The position numbers were made by a program, and so were the translations under genes. Below the pieces are notes generated by a model, which did no database searches, was not told where the DNA came from, and saw nothing but the letters and a program-made list of their open reading frames with translations. From the NCBI GenBank assembly GCA_021823345.1, contig JAKAOF010000008.1:7950-40054 (forward strand): a DNA stretch of 32,105 nucleotides, written 5' to 3'. Source of the stretch: Thermoplasmata archaeon (GTDB taxonomy: Archaea; Thermoplasmatota; Thermoplasmata; Lutacidiplasmatales; UBA184). Below are positions 7,809 to 15,564 of this stretch, in pieces; position 1 is the first letter of the stretch; the number at the start of each line of letters is the position of its first letter.

Positions 7809-9512
7809 ATGATTCGGCTAACCACAGAGTTCCAAGCGCCCCGCGGACTGCCCCGAAAGACGGCCAGTGTGTGCCCAGAGTGCATCAAGGTCGTACCGGC
7901 AACTGTCAAAGAAAAGGAAGGGCGCGTTGTCATGGAGAAGACCTGCCGGGAGCACGGCTTCTTCTGGGACATCATCTCGACGGATGTCGAGCTCTACCTG
8001 CGCATGGAGCAGTACGCTCGGGACGGGGTCGGATACGAGAACCCCTACTATGAGAAGTTCGTGGGATGCCCGCACACCTGCGGAATGTGCACCCACCACA
8101 AGTCCCACACGGCCCTCGCGCTGGTGGACCTGACGAACCGGTGCAATCTCAAGTGCCCGGTGTGCTTTGCGAATGCGAACGCCGCGGGGTACGTCTACGA
8201 GCCCTCCTCGGACCAGATCCGGTTCATGCTGGAGGCGCTGCGGAACCAGAAGCCCGTCGGCGCGGTCGCGGTTCAGTTCTCGGGTGGAGAGCCCACGCTC
8301 TCGCCGCTGTTCCTGGACGCCTGCAACATGGCCTACGAGCTCGGCTTCACCCAGATCCAGGTCGCCACCAACGGGATCCGGCTGGCCAATGAGCCCGGCT
8401 TCGCCCAGGCGGCACGGAACGCTCACCTCAACACGGTCTACCTGCAGTTCGATGGACTGGACGACGAGATGTACCGGAAGGTGCGCGGCGTCCCTCTCCT
8501 CAAGACCAAGCAGAAGGCCATCGAGGCGGCCCGCCGGACGCACTCTCCCCAGAACGAGATCGACGCGGGGAAGTCGGACCGACCGCTCTCCGTCGTGCTG
8601 GTCCCGACCCTGGTCGGCGGCTACAACGAGCACCAGATCATCCCCACGGTCAACTTTGCCTTGGAGAACCTGGACGTCGTCCGTGGCGTCAACTTCCAGC
8701 CGGTGGCCCTCACGGCGCGGGTCCCGGACAAGGACCGCTTCCAGATGCGGTTCACCCAGTCCGACCTCGTGCGGATCCTCTGCAACGACGGGCCCTTCGA
8801 GAAGACCGACTTCTTCCCGGTGCCCTCCGTGGCCCCGATCTCCGAGCTGATCTCGATCATCCACGGGAAGGAGAAGATGACCCTCACGACCCACCCCGGG
8901 TGCGGGTGCGCCACCTTCGCCTTCGTGGACGAGAACAAGAAGATCACCCCGCTCCCCCGGTTCATGGACGTGGACGGATTCTTCAAGAACGTCCAGCAGA
9001 TGATCGAGGAGTACCGGGATGCCCGCTTCGGCCGGGTCCGGCTCGCCCTCGCGAGCGCGAAGCTCATGCACGCCGTGAGCCAGTACTTCGACTTCGAAAA
9101 GGCCCCGGAAGGCATCAACGAGAAGAACGTGGTCAAGGTCATCGCGGGCATCTTCTCCGAGGGCAACAAGGAAGCCCTGGCGAAGTTCACCTGGCGGACG
9201 CTCTACCTCGGGAACATGCACTTCCAGGATGCCTACGACTACGATATCCAGCGCCTGATGCGCTGCGATATCCACTACACGGCTCCCGATGGGCGGATTA
9301 TCCCGTTCTGCTCGTACAACTCGGGTCCCATCTACCGTACGGAGGTCGAGAAGAAGTTCTCGGTCCCGATCTCGGACTGGGCCAAGCAGAAGGGGGACTC
9401 CATGAAGATCAAGACCATCGAGACGATGGGAGTCAACGGCGAGGTCATCGTGGACCCGGAGTACTACCGGATCCAGGCCCTCAAGGGTCAGCCGGGCTTC
9501 ACCAAGGCCTGA
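7809..9512 (+). CDS. tes: Radical SAM protein, probable tetraether lipid synthase (Tes, MJ0619 family)
   Basis: Tes joins the phytanyl chains of two archaeol lipids tail to tail to make membrane-spanning tetraether lipids. This 567-residue protein has the family's cysteine plan: CPEC at C22/C25 with C46 (rubredoxin-like site), C87-C91-C94 in VGCPHTCGMCTHHKSHT, and the radical SAM motif C112-C116-C119 in LTNRCNLKCPVCFANA. SGGEP follows at residues 158-162, and later cysteines occur at C365/C367 (HPGCGC), C486 and C501. The segment GNMHFQDAYDYDIQRLMRC, leading to PDGRIIPFCSYN, is highly typical of this family. The ATG at 7809 stands alone behind its own promoter region, divergent from the 99-residue orphan. 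Archaea often hold several paralogues of this family, and some may act on other substrates, so the exact reaction is inferred. A stem-loop follows the stop. Confidence 0.88.
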   Translation: MIRLTTEFQAPRGLPRKTASVCPECIKVVPATVKEKEGRVVMEKTCREHGFFWDIISTDVELYLRMEQYARDGVGYENPYYEKFVGCPHTCGMCTHHKSHTALALVDLTNRCNLKCPVCFANANAAGYVYEPSSDQIRFMLEALRNQKPVGAVAVQFSGGEPTLSPLFLDACNMAYELGFTQIQVATNGIRLANEPGFAQAARNAHLNTVYLQFDGLDDEMYRKVRGVPLLKTKQKAIEAARRTHSPQNEIDAGKSDRPLSVVLVPTLVGGYNEHQIIPTVNFALENLDVVRGVNFQPVALTARVPDKDRFQMRFTQSDLVRILCNDGPFEKTDFFPVPSVAPISELISIIHGKEKMTLTTHPGCGCATFAFVDENKKITPLPRFMDVDGFFKNVQQMIEEYRDARFGRVRLALASAKLMHAVSQYFDFEKAPEGINEKNVVKVIAGIFSEGNKEALAKFTWRTLYLGNMHFQDAYDYDIQRLMRCDIHYTAPDGRIIPFCSYNSGPIYRTEVEKKFSVPISDWAKQKGDSMKIKTIETMGVNGEVIVDPEYYRIQALKGQPGFTKA

Positions 9513-9534
9513 GCCGAACCCGCCACCCCCCGGC

Positions 9535-9558
9535 CCGACGGCCGCCCTCGGCCGTCGG
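9535..9558 (+). terminator. Perfect 10-bp stem-loop downstream of tes
   Basis: CCGACGGCCG, a CCCT loop and CGGCCGTCGG form an uninterrupted 10-bp stem starting 22 bases after the tes stop. A T-containing stretch (ACCCTTTTCG) follows within about 15 bases. It could end or protect the tes transcript; archaeal terminators depend mostly on T-runs, so the role of the stem is inferred. Confidence 0.5.
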
Positions 9559-9649
9559 CCACCAACCCTTTTCGTGGGAGCCCACGCTTGCTGCGTGACC
9601 TCCGTTCCGACGTTCGCACCCCCGAAAATGGGGGCGGTCCGGTAGAAGC

Positions 9650-9658
9650 CTTTTATTC
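9650..9658 (+). promoter_or_regulatory. Probable TATA box of the glycosyltransferase gene
   Basis: The element CTTTTATTC lies 38 bases (centre) before the GTG start at 9692, leaving a leader of roughly 10-12 bases. It resembles the nuo and RGG-protein boxes in this window. Confidence 0.55.
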
Positions 9659-9691
9659 CGGATTCTCCATTACATAGCGAGGACCTCACCC

Positions 9692-10495
9692 GTGAGCGAG
9701 AATGGCCCGTCCGACGAGGGAAAGGCCGGCGGGTACAGTCTCGATTCTACGGTGATCATCCCCTCTCGCAACGAGGCGAAGGACCTGTCCGCGGTGATCT
9801 CCGGTATCTGGGCCATGCGGCCGCGGACGGCGCAACTCAAGTTCCTGGTGCTCGACGACGCGAGCACGGATCTTACCCCCTCCATGCTGGAAGAGCTCTC
9901 CGCCGAAGTCCCGCTCCGGATCATCCGCCATCCCGAGTCGGTCGGCTTCGGAGGTGCGCTTGCGAGAGGGATCCAGGAGGCCGACACCCCGTGGCTCCTC
10001 TTCGTGGATGCCGATGCCCAGTACGACGCGGAGGACGTGAAACGCTTCCTCACGATGCCACGGGATATTCCCATGCTCGTCTCAGGCTGGCGTGTCCGGC
10101 GGGCGGACCCGTTCGTGCGGATCTTCATCTCCATCGTGTTCCAGACGATGAACCGGCTGGGCTTCGGGTTGCGGATGAAGGACATCACGAGCTCGCTCAA
10201 GCTCATGCCTTCGGCTCCGGCGAAGGAGATCGCCCGCCGGGTCCGTTATATGAACGGCAGTTTCTGGTCGGAGTTCATGGTGCGTTGGAAGACCGCCGGC
10301 TACACGTGGACCGAGGTCCCGATCCGCCACTATCCCCGCCGAGATTCCAAGAGCAAGGTGTTCGCCCCGGGTCATCTTGGACGGTTGCTCGTCCACCAGG
10401 GCGTGGGCTTCCTCCGACTGCTCCGAGAAGTGTCGGTCGCCCCCGCCACCCAGAACGCCGTGCCCGCGCACCTTGGCCCTGGAACGGTCCGCTGA
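9692..10495 (+). CDS. Family 2 glycosyltransferase, dolichol-phosphate mannose synthase-like
   Basis: It transfers a sugar from a nucleotide donor, probably to a polyprenyl phosphate or lipid. It has 267 residues with a GT-A fold: STVIIPSRNEAKDL at the N-terminus (about residues 19-32), VLDDASTD (about 53-60) and the metal-binding DXD-like motif in FVDADAQYDAEDV (about 107-119). It has no clear membrane helices, so it resembles the soluble DPM1-type enzymes and not the forms with C-terminal transmembrane anchors. The start is GTG at 9692, placed by the TATA box and by the beginning of the conserved domain. The phosphohydrolase gene follows after 6 bases and is probably in the same transcript. 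The acceptor cannot be read from sequence. Confidence 0.85.
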   Translation: MSENGPSDEGKAGGYSLDSTVIIPSRNEAKDLSAVISGIWAMRPRTAQLKFLVLDDASTDLTPSMLEELSAEVPLRIIRHPESVGFGGALARGIQEADTPWLLFVDADAQYDAEDVKRFLTMPRDIPMLVSGWRVRRADPFVRIFISIVFQTMNRLGFGLRMKDITSSLKLMPSAPAKEIARRVRYMNGSFWSEFMVRWKTAGYTWTEVPIRHYPRRDSKSKVFAPGHLGRLLVHQGVGFLRLLREVSVAPATQNAVPAHLGPGTVR

Positions 10496-10501
10496 CCGCC
10501 T

Positions 10502-11887
10502 ATGGCTAAGCCGGTCGTCGTACTGGGGCTCGATTCGATCCCCCCGCACCTCTTGTTCGAGAGGTTCTCGGCGGTCATGCCGAATCTGCGCGCCCTGATG
10601 GAGCGCGGGACGTACGGCCCCCTGCGGACCTGCCATCCTCCCATCACCATCCCGGCCTGGGCCGTGATGTTCACCGGGGTCGATCCCGGAACCCTGGGGA
10701 TCTACGGGATCCACCAGCGGCGGACCGGGTCCTATAGCGGGGGGTACGTCCCCACTCCCTCCCATTTGCGACAGCCTCCGATCTGGACCACGTTGTCCCA
10801 ATCGGGAGCGAGGGTGGCCGTCGTGGGGATGCCGCCGGGATATCCGGCGCCCCCCGTGAACGGGGTCTCGACGGGGGATTTCCTCACGCCGGACGGAGCG
10901 GTCGACTCGGTCTACCCCCCGGCCCTGAAGCAGGAGATCGAGGGCGCCCTCGGCGAAGCGCTCCTGTTCGATGTCCCCTTCCGGAAGGAGGACCGGAAGA
11001 CGACATTGGCCGATATCTGGCATCTCACGTCCCAGCGCTGGGCGCTCGCCCGCTACCTTTGGAAGCGGGAGAAGTGGGATTTCTTCGCCGTGCACGACAT
11101 CGGGCCCGACCGGTTCCACCACGCCTTCTGGAAGTTCTTCAACCCGAGCCATCCGGGGTACCGCGCCGGGAACGAGTTCGAGAAGGAGGCGGAGAAGTAC
11201 TATGCCATGCTCGACCGCCAGGTCGGCGAGCTGGTCGGCATGATCCCTCGGGATGCCCGGATCCTCGTGGCGAGCGACCACGGGACGAAGAGCATGCAGG
11301 GGTGTTTTGCCATCAACGAGTGGCTCCGCCGTCTTGGATATCTGGACATTCCGGGGAACCCGCCCCCGGGGACCCCGCTCGAGAAGGCCGGGGTGCGCTG
11401 GGAATCGACCCGGGCGTGGGCGACCGGTGGATACTACTCCCGGATATTCCTCAACCTACGGGGACGGGAATCTTCGGGCATCGTGAAACCAACCGAGGTG
11501 GAGGGGCTCGTGCGCGAGCTCTCGAGCAAGCTCGCCTCCGTTCGAGTACCCTCGGGGACTCCCTTGGCGGTGGAAGTGCACCCACCCGGCGAACTCTATC
11601 GGGAGGTCCACGGGGACGCCCCCGACCTCACCGCCTACTTCGGCAACCTCGACTGGAGGGCCTCCGGTACGGTCGGTCATCACGACCTCTTCTTTTCCGA
11701 GAATGACACGGGCCCGGACGACGCGGTCCACGACTGGGACGGGATCTACATCATGACGGGGACGCCGGGACGGGGTCCTGGCCCGCGCCAGTCGATCATG
11801 GACGTGGCGCCCACGCTCCTTGCGACCATGGGGCGGACTCCGGGACCCACCATGCAGGGCAAGGTCATCCCGGAGTGGATCCACTGA
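10502..11887 (+). CDS. Alkaline phosphatase superfamily phosphodiesterase / nucleotide pyrophosphatase-like
   Basis: This is a two-metal hydrolase of the type I phosphodiesterase group, 461 residues. The metal and catalytic residues can be followed: D11 in VVVLGLDSIP, T49 as the nucleophile in PPITIPAWAVMFTG, D203 with H206/H207 in IGPDRFHHAFW, D259 and H260 in ASDHGTKS, and a late histidine in the DDAVHDWDGIYI region. No signal peptide is present, so it probably acts in the cytoplasm. It is coupled to the glycosyltransferase just upstream, which suggests a role in glycan, lipid-phosphate or nucleotide-sugar turnover; members of this family are also known as phosphoglycerate mutase-like and phosphonate-cleaving enzymes, so the substrate is open. 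Its last 23 bases overlap the end of the convergent epimerase gene. Confidence 0.85.
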   Translation: MAKPVVVLGLDSIPPHLLFERFSAVMPNLRALMERGTYGPLRTCHPPITIPAWAVMFTGVDPGTLGIYGIHQRRTGSYSGGYVPTPSHLRQPPIWTTLSQSGARVAVVGMPPGYPAPPVNGVSTGDFLTPDGAVDSVYPPALKQEIEGALGEALLFDVPFRKEDRKTTLADIWHLTSQRWALARYLWKREKWDFFAVHDIGPDRFHHAFWKFFNPSHPGYRAGNEFEKEAEKYYAMLDRQVGELVGMIPRDARILVASDHGTKSMQGCFAINEWLRRLGYLDIPGNPPPGTPLEKAGVRWESTRAWATGGYYSRIFLNLRGRESSGIVKPTEVEGLVRELSSKLASVRVPSGTPLAVEVHPPGELYREVHGDAPDLTAYFGNLDWRASGTVGHHDLFFSENDTGPDDAVHDWDGIYIMTGTPGRGPGPRQSIMDVAPTLLATMGRTPGPTMQGKVIPEWIH

Positions 11888-12920
11888 AGAGTTCTGCCAG
11901 ACCGGCCGCCAGGGTGACCCGGGGCTCGTAGCCGAGGACCTCCTTCGCCCGGGTGATGTCCGCGAACGAATGGCGGACATCGACCGAACGGTGGGTGTTG
12001 AGCACGAGCGGAGAAGCGTCCGATCCCGAGAGCCGGATCAGCTCCTCGGCCACCGTGAGCACCTGGGTCGGGACCCCGGATCCCACGTTGATCGCCTGGG
12101 ACTTCGATATCTTCCGGGTCCCGGCGAGCGTCAGGGCCGAGACCACATCATGCACCGAAACAAAGTCCCGGACCTGGTGGCCATCCTCGTAGACAGGGGG
12201 CCGTTCGCCCCGCTCGAGCTTGCCCCGAAAGATCGAGATGACACCGGCGTACGGGTTGGACGGGGATTGCCGCGGCCCGTAGACATTGAAGAAGCGCATC
12301 GATAGCGTCAGGATCCCGCGGAGCGGAAGGAGGAGGAGACTGAGCTCCTCCTGGTCCCGCTTGGTCAGGGCATAGACCGATGCGGGTCGCCGAGGATGCT
12401 CCTCCGGCGTTGCGAAGGGTTCGAGCTCGGCGCCACAATTGGGGCACCGGTGATCCCAGCGGCGCTTCTCGAGCGCGGCGAGGTCCCGCATGCCCGGGGT
12501 CTCCGCGCGTCCACAGGCACGGCATCGCCCCGGTCCCTCGCCGTAGACCGTGTTCGATGAGGCCACGATGAAACGTTCGATCGGGGGATTCTCCCGGGTC
12601 ACGCGGTCCAAGAGGATGCTGGTCGCAAGCGTATTGTCCCGTACGAAGGCGACCGGATCGCGATGGCTCTCTTCCATCCCGAGGAGCGCGGCGAGGTGGT
12701 ACACCGTATCCACTCCGACCAGCGCCTTTTCGAGGGCCAGTTGGTCCCCGACGTTCGAGAATTGGTACTGCGCCGACGGGTTCAGATAGCCGGGCTTGCC
12801 CCGATGGGTCGAGGGATGCAGGCTGTCCAGGACCACCACTTCGAGCCCCTCGGCGACGAGGGCATCGACGAGATGGCTACCGATGAACCCCGCGCCGCCT
12901 GTGACGAGTACCCGTTTCAT
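11865..12920 (-). CDS. NAD-dependent sugar epimerase (extended SDR) with inserted zinc ribbon
   Basis: This is a Rossmann-fold nucleotide-sugar epimerase or dehydratase of 351 residues. The NAD site is VTGGAGFIGSHLVDAL near the N-terminus, the catalytic serine region is IVASSNTVYGEG, and the active-site YxxxK is in SVYALTKRDQEE. Between them lies an insert with two CxxC pairs (CRACG and CPNCG, about 30 residues apart). This places it near the dTDP-L-rhamnose 4-epimerase (WbiB-like) proteins, which have a similar cysteine insert after the VYGEG motif; UDP-glucose 4-epimerase activity is an alternative. It lies 15 bases after the APS kinase gene on the same strand and is probably cotranscribed with it. 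Its 3' end overlaps the convergent phosphodiesterase gene by 23 bases. Confidence 0.9.
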   Translation of the reverse strand: MKRVLVTGGAGFIGSHLVDALVAEGLEVVVLDSLHPSTHRGKPGYLNPSAQYQFSNVGDQLALEKALVGVDTVYHLAALLGMEESHRDPVAFVRDNTLATSILLDRVTRENPPIERFIVASSNTVYGEGPGRCRACGRAETPGMRDLAALEKRRWDHRCPNCGAELEPFATPEEHPRRPASVYALTKRDQEELSLLLLPLRGILTLSMRFFNVYGPRQSPSNPYAGVISIFRGKLERGERPPVYEDGHQVRDFVSVHDVVSALTLAGTRKISKSQAINVGSGVPTQVLTVAEELIRLSGSDASPLVLNTHRSVDVRHSFADITRAKEVLGYEPRVTLAAGLAELFSGSTPG

Positions 12921-12935
12921 CGTTCCCGGGTTCCC

Positions 12936-13478
12936 TCAGTCCAGTCCCCTGCGCTGGATCTCCGCCATGATGGCGGTGAGACAGGCATCTTTGGAGAGGG
13001 TGTCGGTGTCGATGATGAGGTCCGGACCCTGCGGCTCCTCGAACGGGTCATCCACTCCCGTCATTCCCGTGATCTTCCCCTCCCGGGCCTTCTTGTAGAG
13101 GCCCTTCGGGTCCCGGGTCGCGCAGACCTCGACCGGGCATCGAAGCCATACCTCGATCATCCGGTCCTGCATCAAGTTCCGCACGTCCTTGCGGGAACTC
13201 TCGTACGGCGTGATGAGCGAGACGATCACGACGACGCCGTTTCGGGAAAGGAGGCTCGAGACGTAGCCCACACGGTGAGCATGGGATTCGCGGTCTTTGC
13301 GGGTGAACCCGAGGTCCGCGGAGAGTCCCTTCCGGACCTCGTCGCCATCCATGAGCTCCACTTTCCTTCCGTTTCCTTTGAGGATCCCCGCGAGGAGCAC
13401 GGCCAAGGTGGACTTCCCGGATCCCGGGAGGCCTTCCAGCCAAATGGTGTATCCTCGGCGGTCCCCGTCCGTATCCAT
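12936..13478 (-). CDS. cysC: Adenylylsulfate (APS) kinase
   Basis: It phosphorylates adenylyl sulphate to PAPS, the sulphate donor for sulphation or reduction. It has 180 residues from the ATG at 13478. The P-loop is GLPGSGKST, followed by LMDGDEVRKGLSADLGFTRKDR and the family motif CATRDPKGLYKKAREG, then TGVDDPFEEP. The usual serine of the ISPHR segment is replaced by threonine (LITPYESSR). An in-frame ATG at 13559 adds 27 residues and lies 24 bases from a TATA-like element, the spacing of a leaderless transcript, so the longer form is a real alternative; homology begins only after 13478, where the ribosome binding site is weak. No ATP sulphurylase gene is nearby. The next gene is a sugar epimerase, which hints at a sulphated or modified glycan, but this is inference. 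Confidence 0.88.
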   Translation of the reverse strand: MDTDGDRRGYTIWLEGLPGSGKSTLAVLLAGILKGNGRKVELMDGDEVRKGLSADLGFTRKDRESHAHRVGYVSSLLSRNGVVVIVSLITPYESSRKDVRNLMQDRMIEVWLRCPVEVCATRDPKGLYKKAREGKITGMTGVDDPFEEPQGPDLIIDTDTLSKDACLTAIMAEIQRRGLD

Positions 13479-13578
13479 CAGATCGCCCTTCCGGATCCCC
13501 CGGTTTCCGTCGAGTTCCATCTCCGCAGCTCGACCGAGTCCCATAATCCCCTCGCTCATCAACCTTGGCCCCGTCCCA

Positions 13579-13587
13579 CTTTTTAGG
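13579..13587. promoter_or_regulatory. TATA-like box midway between divergent cysC and yjbQ-like genes
   Basis: The plus strand reads CTTTTTAGG and the minus strand CCTAAAAAG. The centre (13583) is 26 bases from the ATG at 13609 on the plus strand and 24 bases from the ATG at 13559 on the minus strand. Both distances fit the archaeal spacing between TATA box and transcription start, so either or both genes could be transcribed from it as leaderless messages. The plus orientation matches the CTTTTA boxes of the window slightly better. Confidence 0.55.
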
Positions 13588-13608
13588 TCCGGGCGGGTGG
13601 GGGTCCCG

Positions 13609-14031
13609 ATGGTTTCGAAGACCGTTCGCCTCGAAGTGTCGACCCGGGGCCCCAAGGACGTGGTGGACCTGACGGCCCAAGTGGCCGAGGCCGTCCGAGC
13701 CTCCGGAGCGAACGAGGGGATGGTCCATCTCTTTGCCCTCGGCTCCACCTGTGCCTTGACCACGATCGAGCTCGAAGCGGGGCTGCTCGAGGACTTCGGA
13801 AAGGCACTGGACCGCCTCGTTCCTCCCCGCGGGAACTATGCGCATGCATTGTCGGGGGGCGATGACAATGCCGCCTCGCACATCTGGTCCTCCGTCATGG
13901 GTCCGAGCCTGGCCGTCCCGTTCGAGGATGGACGGCTGGTGCTCGGGACCTGGCAGCAGATCGTGCTGGTCGAGCTCGACGTGCGACCGCGTCGGAGGGA
14001 AGTCCGGTTGCAGGTGCACCCCCTCGCGTAG
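13609..14031 (+). CDS. YjbQ / UPF0047 family protein
   Basis: This is a member of a widespread small-protein family (about 140 residues; here 140) whose bacterial members can substitute weakly for thiamine phosphate synthase; the true reaction is unsettled. Family signatures are clear: HLFALGSTCALTTIELEAG, NYAHALSGGDDNAASHIWSS, VPFEDGRLVLGTWQQIVLVE, and the C-terminal arginine-rich segment. The histidines of the first two motifs form the presumed metal site. The ATG at 13609 is 26 bases downstream of a TATA-like box and has no Shine-Dalgarno sequence, which agrees with a leaderless message; the frame continues upstream only over the divergent gene. Confidence 0.93.
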   Translation: MVSKTVRLEVSTRGPKDVVDLTAQVAEAVRASGANEGMVHLFALGSTCALTTIELEAGLLEDFGKALDRLVPPRGNYAHALSGGDDNAASHIWSSVMGPSLAVPFEDGRLVLGTWQQIVLVELDVRPRRREVRLQVHPLA

Positions 14032-14109
14032 CGGGCCATTCCCGCTCCGCGGCCCCAGGACGTACCTTTTTCCATCCCGCGCCTCTCCTGTCGAACGGGG
14101 GAATTCTAG

Positions 14110-15564
14110 GTGTCGGAAGAACTACTGGAGGAAGCCCTCACGGCCGCCGCGGCGCCGGGCATACGGTTCGCCGATGTTCGCCTCTTTGTCCACTATCGAA
14201 TGGAGTACCTTTCCCTCCGGAATGGCACTCCGGAGAACTTCAGTTTCGGGGACGAGCCCGGGATTGGCGTGCGCGCACTAGGCCCGCACGGTTGGGGGTT
14301 CGCCTCCACCACCCACTTCGACCGAGCCGCTGTCCGGGAGGTCGGAAAGGAAGCCGCCCGGCTGGCCCGACGTCCCTCGGGTCCGACGTCCGAGATCCCC
14401 TTTCTCCCCGAGAAGGACTCCCCGCGGGCTGGGGAGTACCGCACGGCGCCGCGGATCGATCCGTTCTCCATGCCGCTCGAGGAGAAGGTCGCGTTGCTGT
14501 CCGAGGCCGAGGCACGGATGCACGTCGGCCCGGAGATCAAGAGCGCTCGTGCGGAGATGTCGGCCTGGCAGGAGGAGAAGTACTACCGCTCGACCGAGGG
14601 GGCGAGCTATCACTCTTCCATCACCCATGTCGGAGCGGGTATCGTTGCCCAGGCCCTTTCCGAGGGAGAGTCCCAGCGTCGATCCTATCCGAACAGTTTC
14701 GGTGGGAACTTCGGCCAGGGCGGGTTCGAGATCATCCATGCCATGGACCTCGTGGGACAGGCGGAGCGGGTCGGGCGGGAGGCGGTCGAACTGCTGTCGG
14801 CACCGACGGCCCCGGAAGGCACCATGAACCTGGTCCTGTCGAGTGACCAGCTCTCCCTTCAGGTCCATGAGTCCGTGGGCCACGCAACGGAGCTCGACCG
14901 GGTGCTCGCCTACGAAGCGGGCTTTGCGGGAACGAGCTTCCTCCAGCCCGAGCACGTCGGGAAGCTGCGGTACGGCTCCCCGCTCATGAACATCGTGGCC
15001 GACGCCACCGTCCCCGGGGCCATGGGCACCTTCGGTTGGGACGACGAGGGCACTCCTGCGCAGAGCACCCCGATCGTAACGGGCGGGATCCTCTCAGGAT
15101 TTCTGTCCTCACGGGAGATGGCGGCACGGCTCGGTTCCTCCCGGTCCGGAGGAACGGTCCGCGGGGATGGCCCCTTGCGCATGCCCATCATCCGGATGAC
15201 GAACGTGAACCTCCTTCCAGGCGATCATTCACGGGAGGAGCTATTCCGGGAGGCGAAGAACGGTATCTACATGGAGACCAATGTCTCCTGGTCGATCGAC
15301 GACAAGCGCCTCAACTTCCAGTTCGGGACCGAAGTAGGCCGGCTGATCGAGAATGGCGAGCTCACGCAGCTCGTCCGCAACCCGATCTACTCCGGCATGA
15401 CACCGGAGTTCTGGGGGAGCCTCTCGGCCACCGGGGACGAGAGCACCTACCATGTCTGGGGACTTCCGAACTGTGGAAAGGGGCAACCCACCCAGGTGAT
15501 GCGCGTCGCCCATGGGGCGCCGCTGGGTCTGTTCCGGGGTGTTCGGGTACGAGGGGCGAAATGA
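14110..15564 (+). CDS. tldD: TldD-type metalloprotease
   Basis: It is the catalytic subunit of the TldD/TldE heterodimer, a zinc protease that cleaves unfolded peptides inside a closed cavity. It has 484 residues. The zinc motif is HESVGHATE at residues 253-261, with H253, H258 and E254; the late cysteine in LPNCGKGQPTQVM is the conserved third ligand region. The start is GTG at 14110, with GGGGGAAT upstream and a TATA-like CTTTTT near 14066-14071. The stop overlaps tldE by ATGA, which fits the one-to-one pairing of the two proteins. No small RiPP precursor gene of the microcin type is seen nearby, so a general peptide-processing role is more likely. Confidence 0.95.
   Translation: MSEELLEEALTAAAAPGIRFADVRLFVHYRMEYLSLRNGTPENFSFGDEPGIGVRALGPHGWGFASTTHFDRAAVREVGKEAARLARRPSGPTSEIPFLPEKDSPRAGEYRTAPRIDPFSMPLEEKVALLSEAEARMHVGPEIKSARAEMSAWQEEKYYRSTEGASYHSSITHVGAGIVAQALSEGESQRRSYPNSFGGNFGQGGFEIIHAMDLVGQAERVGREAVELLSAPTAPEGTMNLVLSSDQLSLQVHESVGHATELDRVLAYEAGFAGTSFLQPEHVGKLRYGSPLMNIVADATVPGAMGTFGWDDEGTPAQSTPIVTGGILSGFLSSREMAARLGSSRSGGTVRGDGPLRMPIIRMTNVNLLPGDHSREELFREAKNGIYMETNVSWSIDDKRLNFQFGTEVGRLIENGELTQLVRNPIYSGMTPEFWGSLSATGDESTYHVWGLPNCGKGQPTQVMRVAHGAPLGLFRGVRVRGAK

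Noticed and set aside
7818-9689. 623-codon minus-strand open frame antisense to the Tes-like gene
   Set aside because: It mirrors the coding frame of a protein with exact family motifs and is dominated by Gly, Arg, Asp and His.
10082-11281. 399-codon minus-strand open frame antisense to the glycosyltransferase and phosphodiesterase genes
   Set aside because: It spans two genes of the other strand, has no domain, and its composition is that of a shadow frame.
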